From JAICYJ01 sp963737445 (GTDB taxonomy: Bacteria; Actinomycetota; Thermoleophilia; Gaiellales; JAICJC01): a stretch of DNA of 64,000 nt. Made by a program: the position numbers and the translations under genes. Each line of letters starts with the position of its first letter. The first letter of the stretch is position 1. Shown piece by piece: positions 10,101 to 19,128 of the stretch. The stretch lies in assembly GCA_963737445.1 (NCBI GenBank), contig CAVTSO010000015.1, positions 1 to 64,000 on the forward strand. The letters run 5' to 3'. The notes below the pieces were generated by a model, which did not search any database, was not told the DNA's origin, and saw nothing but the letters and a program-made list of their open reading frames with translations.

Positions 10101-11090
10101 CTAGTTCGAAGCGGCGGCTGCGGGGACGTTCAGCGGGTGATGGCAGGCTGCCACCCTCCCATCCGCGTGCGCGATCAGCGGCGGCTCCTCGCGGCCGCAG
10201 ATCTCGCTCGCGTACCGGCAGCGGGGGTGAAAGCGGCAGCCGCTGGGCGGCGAGACCGGGCTCGGCACATCGCCCGTCAGCACGATCCGGTCGCGCGGAG
10301 CCCGCGGGTCGGGCACGGGAACGGCCGAAAGCAGCGCCTCTGTGTAGGGATGTACGGGGGCGCGGTAGAGCTCCTCGGCCGGCGCCACCTCCACCAGCTT
10401 GCCGAGGTACATGACCGCGATCCTGTTGGATACGTGCCGCACCACCGCCAGGTCGTGCGCGATGAAGACGTAGGTCAATCCCAGGTCATCCTGCAGGTCG
10501 TCCAGCAGGTTGATCACCTGCGCCTGGATCGAGACGTCCAACGCCGACACGGGCTCGTCGCACACGACCAGTCGTGGGTTCACGGCCAGGGCGCGCGCCA
10601 CTCCGATCCGCTGCCGCTGCCCACCCGAGAACTCGTGCGGATAGCGGTTGATGTGCTCTGGGCTGAGGCCGACCAGGCGCAGCAGCGCCACTACGCGCTC
10701 GCGGATCTCGCTGGACGAACCCATCCCGTGCACCTGCATCGGCATGCCCACGATGTGCCCCAGGCGCCGGCGCGGGTTGAGCGACGCGTAGGGATCCTGG
10801 AAGACGATCTGCACGTCACGGCGCAACGCGCGCAGCTGCTTCCCCTTTGCCTGTGTGATGTCCTCGCCGTCGAAGCGGATGCTGCCGCCGGTCGGCTCGT
10901 GAAGCCGCACGATGCACCTGCCCAGCGTCGACTTGCCACAGCCCGACTCTCCGACAAGGCCCAAGGTCTCGCCCTCCTGCACCTCAAACGAGACCCCGTC
11001 CACCGCGTGCACAACGTCACCCCCACCGAACAGCCCACGGCCGGTGTGGAAGTGCTTGCTGACGTCGATCACCTCGAGCAGCGGCGTCAT
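10101..11090 (-). CDS. oppF: Oligopeptide-type ABC transporter ATP-binding protein (OppF/DppF)
   Basis: A 329-residue ATPase of the peptide/nickel importer family. It shows Walker A GESGCGKST, signature FSGGQRQRIGVARAL, Walker B RLVVCDEPVSALD and the family's C-terminal extension with CRFHPRCRYASEIC. ATP hydrolysis drives uptake through the permeases encoded on the plus strand at 19125-21076. Its ATG overlaps the TGA of oppD (ATGA), so it is the last gene of the LacI-peptidase-OppD-OppF operon. Confidence 0.93.
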   Translation of the reverse strand: MTPLLEVIDVSKHFHTGRGLFGGGDVVHAVDGVSFEVQEGETLGLVGESGCGKSTLGRCIVRLHEPTGGSIRFDGEDITQAKGKQLRALRRDVQIVFQDPYASLNPRRRLGHIVGMPMQVHGMGSSSEIRERVVALLRLVGLSPEHINRYPHEFSGGQRQRIGVARALAVNPRLVVCDEPVSALDVSIQAQVINLLDDLQDDLGLTYVFIAHDLAVVRHVSNRIAVMYLGKLVEVAPAEELYRAPVHPYTEALLSAVPVPDPRAPRDRIVLTGDVPSPVSPPSGCRFHPRCRYASEICGREEPPLIAHADGRVAACHHPLNVPAAAASN

Positions 11091-12112
11091 GCCTCGCCCC
11101 TCGCAGCCGCCAGCTGGTTCGCGTGCGCAGCCGCCCGCGCCTCGGCAGGCAGCAGGCAGGCGTCCAGGTGACCCTCGCCGGCGCGGGCCTCGAGTGCCGG
11201 CCGAGCCAGATCGCAGGCGTCGAACCTGTGCTGGCAACGCGGCGCAAAGCTGCAGCCGGGCGGCAGCGCCATCAGCGACGGCGGCTGGCCGGGGATCGCC
11301 GCCAGCCGCTTGGGCTTGTCACCGTCCAGCCGTGGCACCGATCCCATGAGCCCCCAGGTGTAGGGGTGCTGGGGACGGTCGAACAGGTCGAGCGTGGTCG
11401 CCCGCTCGACCGTGCGGCCGGCGTACATCACCATCACCCGGTCGGCCAGCCCCGCCACCACGCCGATGTCGTGGGTGATCAGGATCACGGCCGCCCCGAC
11501 GTCCATCCGGAGGCTGTCCAGCAGCTCCAGGATCTGGGCCTGGATGGTGACGTCCAGCGCCGTCGTCGGCTCGTCGGCGATCAGCAGCTCCGGGCTGCAG
11601 GAAAGCGCCATCGCGATCATGACGCGCTGCCGCATGCCGCCCGAGAACTGGTGCGGGTAGTCGCCGACACGGCGGCCGGGGTCGGGGATCCCGACGCTCT
11701 CCAGCAGCTCCACCGCCCGCCTTTGCGCCACCCGCTTCGGCACCTGTTCGTGGGTCCGGATCTGCTCGGCGATCTGCCAGCCCACGGAGTACACCGGGTT
11801 CAACGAGGTCATCGGGTCCTGGAAGATCATCGACACCTGGCGACCGCGTAGCCCCCGCAGCTCACGCTCGCCCATCTTCAGCAGATCGCGGCCGCGGAAC
11901 AGCGCCTCGCCCTCGATCTCGACGTTGGGATCGTCGATCAGCCCCAGCAGCGCCAGCATGCTGACGCTCTTGCCCGAGCCGGACTCGCCCACGACTCCCA
12001 GCACCTCGCCCGACTGCAGCGTCAGATCCAGCCCGTCCACAGCCTGCACGACCCCCTGCTCGGTGCGGAACGACACCCGCAGCCCGCGCAGCTCGAGCAG
12101 CGCCTCGGTCAT
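11087..12112 (-). CDS. oppD: Oligopeptide-type ABC transporter ATP-binding protein (OppD/DppD)
   Basis: A 341-residue ATPase partner of OppF. It has Walker A GESGSGKSVSMLALL, the OppD-type block IFQDPMTSLNPV, signature FSGGMRQRVMIAMAL, Walker B ELLIADEPTTALD and the C-terminal GCSFAPRCQHRFDAC. The ATG at 12112 overlaps the stop of the M20 peptidase gene by four bases. A longer upstream reading is not conserved. Confidence 0.93.
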   Translation of the reverse strand: MTEALLELRGLRVSFRTEQGVVQAVDGLDLTLQSGEVLGVVGESGSGKSVSMLALLGLIDDPNVEIEGEALFRGRDLLKMGERELRGLRGRQVSMIFQDPMTSLNPVYSVGWQIAEQIRTHEQVPKRVAQRRAVELLESVGIPDPGRRVGDYPHQFSGGMRQRVMIAMALSCSPELLIADEPTTALDVTIQAQILELLDSLRMDVGAAVILITHDIGVVAGLADRVMVMYAGRTVERATTLDLFDRPQHPYTWGLMGSVPRLDGDKPKRLAAIPGQPPSLMALPPGCSFAPRCQHRFDACDLARPALEARAGEGHLDACLLPAEARAAAHANQLAAARGEA

Positions 12113-13245
12113 GTCCCGGCACCGCAGAAGCGGCGCACCGTCTCCTCGAACACCGCCACACAGTCCTCCACCGAGCGCAAGTCGACCCACTCTTCCGACG
12201 TGTGCACCCCGGCGCCGGCGGGCCCGTACACCACACAGGGTATGCCCGCCTCGACCAGTACGCCGGAGTCCATCCAACCGTAATCGCTTCGGACAACGGG
12301 GTCGCTGCCGAAGTGGTCGCGCGCGGCGTCGGCCACCGTCAGCACGATCGGGTCGTCGCGGCGCAGCTTGACGGGCTCCCGCGCGATCACCGTTTCGGCG
12401 CGGCCCCGAAAGCGACCGTCGGCTGCACGAGCCGACGCCAGGAGCTGTTCGATCTCGGCGTCGGCCTGCGCCACTGACTCACCCGGCATCAGGCAGCGCT
12501 CGACGGCAATCACACACTCCGCCGGATAGCTGGGATAGTTCTGGCCGCCGTGTATGGTCGAGGCGTGCACGTTGGGGCGGCCCCACTCCGGCGTCGTGCG
12601 GGTCTCCAGCTCGCGGTCGAGCGCAATGATCCCCGACAGGAACGTTCCCGCCAGCGCGATGCCGTCCACTCCGTGCTGCGGCTCCCCGCCCGCCGATTCC
12701 TTTCCTGTGCTGATCACGTCGTACCAGACGAAGCCACCGTGAGCGAACACGACATCGAGGTCGGACTGCTCAGGCAGCAGGGCGGCGTCCGCCCGGTAGC
12801 GCTCCACCAGGGACTCGGCGCCGAGGCTGGCCCACTCCTCGTCGATCACCCAGGCGAGCAGCACGTCGCCGGCCGGCCGCGGCCCTTGCGCGACCCGCTC
12901 CACTGCCACCTGCGCGGCGGCGATCCCGCCCTTCATGTCGTTGGTGCCACGGCCGTACATGCGGCCGTCGCGGAGCTCCGGCCGGAACTGCTGCTGACTG
13001 CCTCCCACCACGTCGGTATGGCCGCACAGCATCAGCGTGCGGCCACCGCCCGTGCCGGCAAGCCGTCCCACCACGTTTGGCCGACCGGGAGCGGCGTCCC
13101 AGACATCGACCTCGAGGCCCGCCCGCCGCATCCGTTCGGCAAGCAACCGAGCTACCTCGGCCTCGCCCGCACCGTCCCGCTCGAGCGTCGGGTTCGTGGA
13201 GTCGGCCCGCACCAGCTCGGCGAGCAGCTCGACGACGTCGCTCAC
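12109..13245 (-). CDS. M20-family metallopeptidase/deacylase (ArgE/DapE type)
   Basis: A 378-residue di-zinc amidohydrolase. Metal-ligand motifs are LCGHTDVV, GRGTNDMKGG, the catalytic pair in IDEEWASLG and the last His in GVHTSEEWVDL; a dimerisation insert lies in between. Known members remove acyl groups from amino acids or cleave dipeptides. Between lacI and oppD, within a fructosamine cluster, it may trim glycated or acylated peptides after uptake; that is inference. The GTG at 13245 overlaps the lacI stop (GTGA); a GTG four codons upstream is possible. Confidence 0.85.
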   Translation of the reverse strand: MSDVVELLAELVRADSTNPTLERDGAGEAEVARLLAERMRRAGLEVDVWDAAPGRPNVVGRLAGTGGGRTLMLCGHTDVVGGSQQQFRPELRDGRMYGRGTNDMKGGIAAAQVAVERVAQGPRPAGDVLLAWVIDEEWASLGAESLVERYRADAALLPEQSDLDVVFAHGGFVWYDVISTGKESAGGEPQHGVDGIALAGTFLSGIIALDRELETRTTPEWGRPNVHASTIHGGQNYPSYPAECVIAVERCLMPGESVAQADAEIEQLLASARAADGRFRGRAETVIAREPVKLRRDDPIVLTVADAARDHFGSDPVVRSDYGWMDSGVLVEAGIPCVVYGPAGAGVHTSEEWVDLRSVEDCVAVFEETVRRFCGAGT

Positions 13246-14231
13246 AGCGCGCCGCACGATCCGCGCACGATCAGCCGCGTGGCCAGGCGCACCCGCCGTG
13301 GCGGCCCGTCCTCGCCACCGATCCGTGCCAGCAGCCGCTCGCCGGCCACCCGTCCCAAGTCGCCAACCGGCTGCGAGACCACGGTCAGCGGCGGGTCCAC
13401 CAGCGTGGTCCAGTCGAGGTCATCGAAGCCGACCAGTGCCAGGTCCCGCGGGATTCGCAGCCGCAGCTCGCGCGCCGCCAGCAGCGCGCCGTGGGTCATG
13501 AAGTTGTTGGCGGTGAAGATCGCGGTCGGCCGCTGCGAGCGATCGAGGAGCGCTCGTGCGGCCGTCAGCCCGTCGGCCTGGCTCGACCCGCCGACCGAGA
13601 TCAGCGACTCATCCAGCAGGCCGTTCGCACGCAGTGCCCGCCGGTAGCCGGCGATCCGCTCTGCCGAGGAGCTGATCTGGGGTGAGTCGGTCACCATGCC
13701 GATGCGAGTATGCCCCAGCGCGAGCAGGTGGTCGACCGCGCTGCGCGCACCGGCTGCGTTGTGCACCATCACCGCATCGGTGGCCGCGCCGCGCACGGCT
13801 CTGTCGAGCTGCACCAGCGGCGGTCCGTCCAGGAACGCCTCGCGGCCCGCGCCCGGAGCGGGCACGACCACCATGCCGTCGACACGGCGTGAGCGCAGCG
13901 CCAGCATCGCCCGCCGCTCCCGCCCGGGATCCTCGTCGGCGTTCGTCAGGAGCACCGTGTAGCCCTGGCGTTCGACCACATCGGACAGGCCGCGGGCGAC
14001 GGCCGCGAAGAACGGGTTCTCGATATCGCCGACGACCAGGCCGATGGTCTGGGTGGCTCGCGACACAAGCGCCCGCGCCACCCCGTTGGGCGTGTATCCA
14101 AGCTCCGTGGCGCTGGCATGCACGCGCATCCTTGCCTCGTCACTGGCGTAGCCGTACTCGCCCAGAACGCGCGCGGCGGTGGCCTGGGACACACCTGCGA
14201 CACGAGCGACGTCTCTCACCGTGACAGTCAT
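13242..14231 (-). CDS. LacI-family transcriptional regulator
   Basis: A 329-residue repressor. The N-terminal helix-turn-helix is VTVRDVARVAGVSQATAARVLGEYGY, with the hinge GYTPNGVARALVSRATQTIGLVV, then a periplasmic-binding-like sensor domain (NPFFAAVARGL, LVGFDDLDW). The ATG at 14231 gives the usual start just before the helix-turn-helix. It is divergent from the frlB-like gene with 55 bases between, where an operator-like site lies. Its ligand is probably the sugar amine or phosphate handled by the cluster. Confidence 0.92.
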   Translation of the reverse strand: MTVTVRDVARVAGVSQATAARVLGEYGYASDEARMRVHASATELGYTPNGVARALVSRATQTIGLVVGDIENPFFAAVARGLSDVVERQGYTVLLTNADEDPGRERRAMLALRSRRVDGMVVVPAPGAGREAFLDGPPLVQLDRAVRGAATDAVMVHNAAGARSAVDHLLALGHTRIGMVTDSPQISSSAERIAGYRRALRANGLLDESLISVGGSSQADGLTAARALLDRSQRPTAIFTANNFMTHGALLAARELRLRIPRDLALVGFDDLDWTTLVDPPLTVVSQPVGDLGRVAGERLLARIGGEDGPPRRVRLATRLIVRGSCGAL

Positions 14232-14240
14232 GGCGGAGCA

Positions 14241-14254
14241 TGATAGCGTTCTCA
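14241..14254. promoter_or_regulatory. Candidate LacI-type operator
   Basis: TGATAGCGTTCTCA lies between the divergent lacI and frlB-like genes. Ten of its fourteen positions are symmetric, and it has a central CG as in most LacI-family operators. Its place would let the repressor control both operons. No second copy was found by eye. Confidence 0.4.
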
Positions 14255-14286
14255 GCTTCTTCGTCCAGGTCACCGAGAGGACGTGC

Positions 14287-15342
14287 GTGGATCAACTTGA
14301 CGAGCTCGCAGATCGCGCTCAGGGCTCCGAGCTTTTCTCCTCCCCCTACCTGGAGCGGGACGCGGCGCGGTTCCTCTCGGAGCAGGCCGAAGCGGTGCGG
14401 GAGCTCGCCTCGCAAACGCGCGCAGGCGGCCGGCGCGTCTACTTCGTGGGCAGCGGCGGTTCCTGGGCCAGCATGTACACGGGCAAGTACCTCTGCGACC
14501 GCCTGACCGGCGCCGTCAGCGACGTGCTGCCGTCCTACGAGCTGACCTGGCGCGGCCCGCGCGGGCTCGACAAAGAGGCCCTCGTGGTTCTGGCCAGCTA
14601 CTCGGGGCGCACCGAGGACACGCTCGAGGCGCTGCGCTTCGCGCGCGACCGCGGCGCCGAGACGGTCGCGCTGGTGCGCCACCGAGACTCGCCCCTGGCC
14701 GCGGGTAGCGACCACGTTTTCGCCTACGAGTCCCCCGGCCTGTACTGCCTGCCGCTGCTGGCGGTGACCCTGTTCGCGGCCGAGTGGGGCCTGCAGGACG
14801 GGAACGACGAGGCCGTGCAACTGCTCGAGGCGGTACCAGCGCTACCCGGACAGATGGGCGACGCCTTCCGCTCACAACGCGACCAGGGACGCCGGTTGGC
14901 TGAACGATTCGCCGACTCCGACCTGCTCTACTGCCTTGGCGCCGGGCCCCTGTTCGGCCTTGCCTACAAGTTCGGCTTGACGGTGTTCATGGAGAACATG
15001 CGAATCGGTGGATCGGTGATCGAGAGCGCGGAGTTCCGGCACGGCCCGGCTGAGATGCTGGACCGGCGCAGCGCCGATCTGGCGGTGCTGGTCGGCACCG
15101 ACGAGTCGCGCCAGATGACGCTGCGAACCCTTGACTTCGCGTCCGATCACGGCGCCCGCACAGCGGTATTCGACGCGGCCGAGTACCCGGATGTGCACCC
15201 GCTGCTGACGCCGTTCGTGCTGAAGGTGGCGCTGCAGTGGTTCATCGTCTACGCGACGCTGATGCGCGGCATCGAGGATCTCGACGACCGCGCCTACATG
15301 GGCCGGCAGCTGCTGGCCAAGGAGGGCACCAGCTGGCCGTGA
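14287..15342 (+). CDS. frlB: SIS-domain fructosamine-6-phosphate deglycase (FrlB-like)
   Basis: A 351-residue double-SIS protein matching fructoselysine-6-phosphate deglycase rather than glucosamine synthase. SIS 1 has RRVYFVGSGGSWASMYT and LASYSGRTEDTLEAL; SIS 2 has the family block VIESAEFRHGPAEML and VGTDESRQMTLRTLDF. FrlB breaks the phosphorylated Amadori compound into glucose 6-phosphate and the free amine. The GTG at 14287 is chosen because GAGAGGA lies five bases before it, and an earlier start would run through the operator. Its stop overlaps the kinase start. The exact amine is not predictable. Confidence 0.85.
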   Translation: MDQLDELADRAQGSELFSSPYLERDAARFLSEQAEAVRELASQTRAGGRRVYFVGSGGSWASMYTGKYLCDRLTGAVSDVLPSYELTWRGPRGLDKEALVVLASYSGRTEDTLEALRFARDRGAETVALVRHRDSPLAAGSDHVFAYESPGLYCLPLLAVTLFAAEWGLQDGNDEAVQLLEAVPALPGQMGDAFRSQRDQGRRLAERFADSDLLYCLGAGPLFGLAYKFGLTVFMENMRIGGSVIESAEFRHGPAEMLDRRSADLAVLVGTDESRQMTLRTLDFASDHGARTAVFDAAEYPDVHPLLTPFVLKVALQWFIVYATLMRGIEDLDDRAYMGRQLLAKEGTSWP

Positions 15343-16130
15343 TCGTCGCATCGGTAGGAGACAACTGCGTCGACCACTACCTTGGCGCTCCAACGCTCGA
15401 GCTTGCCGGCGGCAACGCTCTGAACGTCGCGGCCGGCCTGTCCGCCGCCGGGCTGCGGACCTACTACCTGGGCGCCGTGGGAGAGGACGCGAACGCCGAG
15501 CTGATCCTGCACGGTGCCCGCGGCGCACACGTCGCCACCGACCGTGTCAGGCGGCTGCCCGAGCCGACCGGTGTGACCGAGGTGCGGCTGCGCTCAGACG
15601 GTGACCGCGAGTTCGTCGAGGAGCGCTACGGCGCCAGCGCCGGGTACCGACCCGACGCCGACGACATAGCCTTCTTGCGCGCGTGCCGTTGGGTGCACTG
15701 CGTCAACCTGGCCGACCCGGAGGCGCTCATAAGTCAGCTCGATGACGTGCCGGTGTCGTTCGACTTCGGCATGGACGGCGGTGTGGAGCTGGTCGAGCGG
15801 CTTGCGCCGCGGCTCGAGATCGCGTTCTTCTCCGGCGCGGACCTCGACCGCGGGCAGGCGGTCGCGCTGGGTGAGCGCACCGTGGCGGCCGGCGCGGCGC
15901 TGGCCGTCGTCACTCGCGGTCGCAGTGGCAGCATGGCGCTCAACAGCGCAATCGTCGAGGTGCCCGCGCAGCCTGTCGAGGTGATCGACACGCTCGGCGC
16001 CGGCGACGCGCTGATCGCAGCCGTGATCGCGGCTCGGGTTCGGGGACAGGAGATCGAGCAGGCGCTGGCGGCCGGAAGCGTGGCGGCCGCCCAGGCGTGC
16101 AGGCACTACGGAGCATGGGAGTACACATGA
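15339..16130 (+). CDS. frlD: PfkB-family fructosamine kinase (FrlD-like)
   Basis: A 263-residue sugar kinase, the length of E. coli FrlD (261). It shares FrlD's opening VGDNCVDHY and GGNALNVAAGL, the DTLGAGDALIAA nucleotide/catalytic motif whose last Asp is the base, and the unusual ending ACRHYGAWEY. FrlD phosphorylates fructoselysine at C6 for the deglycase. The GTG at 15339 overlaps the deglycase stop (GTGA), and the 3' end overlaps the aminotransferase start (ATGA): one tightly coupled operon. Confidence 0.87.
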   Translation: MIVASVGDNCVDHYLGAPTLELAGGNALNVAAGLSAAGLRTYYLGAVGEDANAELILHGARGAHVATDRVRRLPEPTGVTEVRLRSDGDREFVEERYGASAGYRPDADDIAFLRACRWVHCVNLADPEALISQLDDVPVSFDFGMDGGVELVERLAPRLEIAFFSGADLDRGQAVALGERTVAAGAALAVVTRGRSGSMALNSAIVEVPAQPVEVIDTLGAGDALIAAVIAARVRGQEIEQALAAGSVAAAQACRHYGAWEYT

Positions 16131-17485
16131 TCACGACACGTTCGGAGACGTTGTTCGAGCAGGCCGGCAAGCACCTGGTGGGGGGCGTCGGTTCAGGGAC
16201 GAGATCGCCGCGCTCGGGATGGCTACCGGCCCCGGTGTTCGTGCGCTCCGGCAAGGGCGCGTGGCTGACCGACGAGGACGACAACCGGTACCTCGACTAC
16301 GTGATGGGACAGGGTCCGCTGATCCTCGGCCACCGCCCGGCGGCCGTGATCGACGAGGTCACCCGCACGCTCCAGCAGCGCGGATCGTTGGTCTCACTGG
16401 CCCACGACCTCGAGGGCGAGGCGGCCGCGGCGATAACCGACCGCATGCCCGCCGTCGACCTGGTGCGGTTCTCGAGCACCGGCACCGAGGCGGCCATGTA
16501 CGCACTCCGATTCGCACGCGCTTTCACCGGACGCGACCTGGTGCTGCGCTTCGAGGGCCACTACCACGGCTGGTCGGACGCGATTCACTGGTCGGCCCAC
16601 CCCTCCGCCGACACCTGGGGAGCCGCCGACGCCCCGACGGTGCTGCCAGGGTCGACCGGCATCCCCAGCGCCGTCGGCGAAACGCTGCTGGTCGAGCGCT
16701 GGAACGACGTCGAGACGCTGGAGCGGGCCTTCCGGGACCACGGCGATCGGGTGGCGGCTGTGATCACGGAGCCTATCCTCGGCAACTGCGGCGGCATCAT
16801 GCCGGCGCCCGGATACCTGGAGCGGATGCGCGAGCTGGCAACCGATGCAGGCGCGCTGGTGATCTTCGACGAGGTGCTGACCGGTTTCCGGATCGGGCCC
16901 GGTGGCGCCCAGGGCATGTTCGGGATCGACCCCGATCTGACCGTGATGGCGAAGGCGATCGGCGCAGGCTTCCCTGTGGCGGCGCTGGGCGGCAGCCGCG
17001 AGGTGATGGAGCAGGCAGCCGACGGCCGCACCATGCACGGCGGCACGTACAACTCGAGCCCGCTGGTCTGCGCGGCCGTGATCGCCGCCTGCAGGGAGAC
17101 CGGCGACGAGGGCTTCTACGAGCATCTCAACGCCCGTGGTGCGCGGCTGGCCGAGGGCCTGGTCGGCGCCGCCGAGGCGGCCGGGATCGAGGCCTGCTGG
17201 AGCGGCGTCGGCGCTCTCTTCCAGCTGTGGTTCTCGCCCCAGCCACCGACCGACTACCGGGAGGCCAACGCGATCGTCGCCGGCAGCCCGTTCTTCGCCC
17301 TCTACCGAGAGCTACGCGACCGTGGCGTGCTGATCCAGCCGCCGCAGGAAGGCCTCTGGCTGATGTCCGGGGCACACACCGATGCCGACGTCGACCGCAC
17401 CCTGGAGGCTGCGGCCGATGCAATGCCGGCCGTGGCCGCGGCACTCGCCGATGGTTCGGTCGGACCGATGGGAGGACTGCGATGA
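16127..17485 (+). CDS. Class III PLP aminotransferase (glutamate-1-semialdehyde mutase-like)
   Basis: A 452-residue fold-type I PLP enzyme. It shows FSSTGTEAAMYALRFARAFT, FEGHYHGWSD, EPILGNCGGIMP, the PLP-phosphate Asp in IFDEVLTGFR and the Schiff-base Lys in VMAKAIGAGFPVAALGG. It most resembles glutamate-1-semialdehyde 2,1-aminomutase and related omega/beta-amino acid aminotransferases. Between the FrlD-like kinase and the transporter genes, with four-base overlaps on both sides, it probably handles the amine released by FrlB. It is not expected to be the haem-pathway HemL. Confidence 0.85.
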   Translation: MITTRSETLFEQAGKHLVGGVGSGTRSPRSGWLPAPVFVRSGKGAWLTDEDDNRYLDYVMGQGPLILGHRPAAVIDEVTRTLQQRGSLVSLAHDLEGEAAAAITDRMPAVDLVRFSSTGTEAAMYALRFARAFTGRDLVLRFEGHYHGWSDAIHWSAHPSADTWGAADAPTVLPGSTGIPSAVGETLLVERWNDVETLERAFRDHGDRVAAVITEPILGNCGGIMPAPGYLERMRELATDAGALVIFDEVLTGFRIGPGGAQGMFGIDPDLTVMAKAIGAGFPVAALGGSREVMEQAADGRTMHGGTYNSSPLVCAAVIAACRETGDEGFYEHLNARGARLAEGLVGAAEAAGIEACWSGVGALFQLWFSPQPPTDYREANAIVAGSPFFALYRELRDRGVLIQPPQEGLWLMSGAHTDADVDRTLEAAADAMPAVAAALADGSVGPMGGLR

Positions 17486-19128
17486 GACGTGTCACCGGAT
17501 TCCTGGCGCTCGCCACCGCGACGGCGATGCTGGCGGCGGGCTGCGGCAGCGGCACCAGCGCCAGCGGCTCCGGCGACACCGGCGCCCCCGTGAACGGCGG
17601 GATCCTACGCGCCGGCATCCCCGGCAACCCCGACCACCTCGACCCCGCCCTGTCCTACACCAACGAGGGTTGGGAGATCCTCGAAGCTACGAACAACGGT
17701 CTGCTCACCTTCAAGAAAGCGTCCGGCGGCGCCGGAGCGACGGTCGTGCCCGACCTCGCCAGCGCTATGCCGACCGTTACCGACGGCGGCAAGACGTACA
17801 CCTTCCACGTGCGCCCCGGCGTGATGTTCTCGGCCCCGGTCAGCCGCGAGGTGAAGCCGTCCGACTTCAAGTTCTCGATCGAACGGCTGTTCCGCGTCGA
17901 CTCCGGCGGCGTCGGCTTCTACACCGGGATCGTGGGGGCGGACACCTACGCCAAGACCCGCAAGGGCGGCATCTCGGGCATCGTCGCCAACGACAAGGCG
18001 ATGACCATCACCTTTCACCTGACCCAGCCGGACGGCACGTTCAACGACTACATCGCCACGCCGTTTGCGTTCGCGCTACCCAAGGGCACGCCCGACAAGG
18101 ACATCTCCACGATCCCCCAGTGGAGGGTGGCGACCGGTCCCTACCGGATCACCAACTACGTGCCGCACCAGTCGATCACGATCAGGCGCAACCCGACGTT
18201 CAAGTCCTGGACACCGGACACGCCCGACGGCCACCTGGATGGCATCGACGTCAAGATCGGCGTCACCCCCGAGCAGTCGGTGAACGAGATCGCCGACGGC
18301 CAGCTGGACTGGTACTTCGAGTCGGTGCCGCCCGATCGCCTGACTCAGCTGAAGGCGCAGTACCCCAAGCAGGTGTACCCCTTCGTGCGTAACAACATCA
18401 CCTACTTCTTCATGAACGAGCGTAAGTACCCGTTCAACAAGCTGGATGTTCGCAAGGCGGTCAACTACGCGATCGACCGCAACGCCTTGGTGAAGATCTA
18501 CGGCGGCCAGGGTACGCCCACCGAAAACATCATCCCGCCCGGCCTGGGCACCGCCTACAAGAAGCACAACCTCTACCCGTACAACCTGGCCAAGGCCAAG
18601 CAGTTGATCCAGCAGGCCGGGGTGGTGGGTGCGGCCGTGACCGTATGGGGACACAACACGGATCCGACGCCCTCCGCGGTCCAGTACCTGGCCGGCGTGC
18701 TCAACCAGATCGGCCTCAAGGCGACCGTGAAGACGTTCGACGAATCGGTCTACTGGGACACGATCGCCACCCAGAAGGGCGACCCGCAGATCGGATTCAC
18801 CGACTGGAACCAGGACTACCCCGAGGGCCAGGACTTCATCGACGTGGCACTCAACGGCGAGCACATCGTCAACGTCGGCAACAACGATCTCACCAACACG
18901 AACATCCCGGCATACAACAAGATGATCGACCAGGCCAAACGGATGCCGCTGGGCGATGCCCGCAACGCGATCTGGGCGAAGCTCGACTACCTGTACATGA
19001 AGAACGACGCCGCCTGGGCGCCCTTCATGAACCGGCAGTGGCCCAAGTACGTGTCGCCCCACCTGCACGGCCTGGTCTTCAACGGCAACTACTTCGAGCT
19101 GTTCCCGTCGATGTACCTGACGCAGTGA
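17482..19128 (+). CDS. Family 5 extracellular solute-binding lipoprotein
   Basis: A 548-residue lipoprotein of the DppA/OppA family. The signal peptide MRRVTGFLALATATAMLAAGC ends in a lipobox with the Cys at residue 21. The mature start NGGILRAGIPGNPDHLDPA and YTFHVRPGVMFS are typical. It captures the substrate outside the membrane and hands it to the OppBC permeases. The ATG overlaps the aminotransferase stop. A close paralog is at 21085-22726. Confidence 0.92.
   Translation: MRRVTGFLALATATAMLAAGCGSGTSASGSGDTGAPVNGGILRAGIPGNPDHLDPALSYTNEGWEILEATNNGLLTFKKASGGAGATVVPDLASAMPTVTDGGKTYTFHVRPGVMFSAPVSREVKPSDFKFSIERLFRVDSGGVGFYTGIVGADTYAKTRKGGISGIVANDKAMTITFHLTQPDGTFNDYIATPFAFALPKGTPDKDISTIPQWRVATGPYRITNYVPHQSITIRRNPTFKSWTPDTPDGHLDGIDVKIGVTPEQSVNEIADGQLDWYFESVPPDRLTQLKAQYPKQVYPFVRNNITYFFMNERKYPFNKLDVRKAVNYAIDRNALVKIYGGQGTPTENIIPPGLGTAYKKHNLYPYNLAKAKQLIQQAGVVGAAVTVWGHNTDPTPSAVQYLAGVLNQIGLKATVKTFDESVYWDTIATQKGDPQIGFTDWNQDYPEGQDFIDVALNGEHIVNVGNNDLTNTNIPAYNKMIDQAKRMPLGDARNAIWAKLDYLYMKNDAAWAPFMNRQWPKYVSPHLHGLVFNGNYFELFPSMYLTQ

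Noticed and set aside
16127..17485. Haem-pathway HemL for the aminotransferase
   Set aside because: Embedded by overlaps in a sugar-amine operon with a transporter; no other haem gene nearby.
16219..19128. A 969-codon open frame covering the aminotransferase and binding protein
   Set aside because: Only the part from 17482 is real; the earlier part is the wrong frame of the aminotransferase gene and reads as Arg-rich nonsense.
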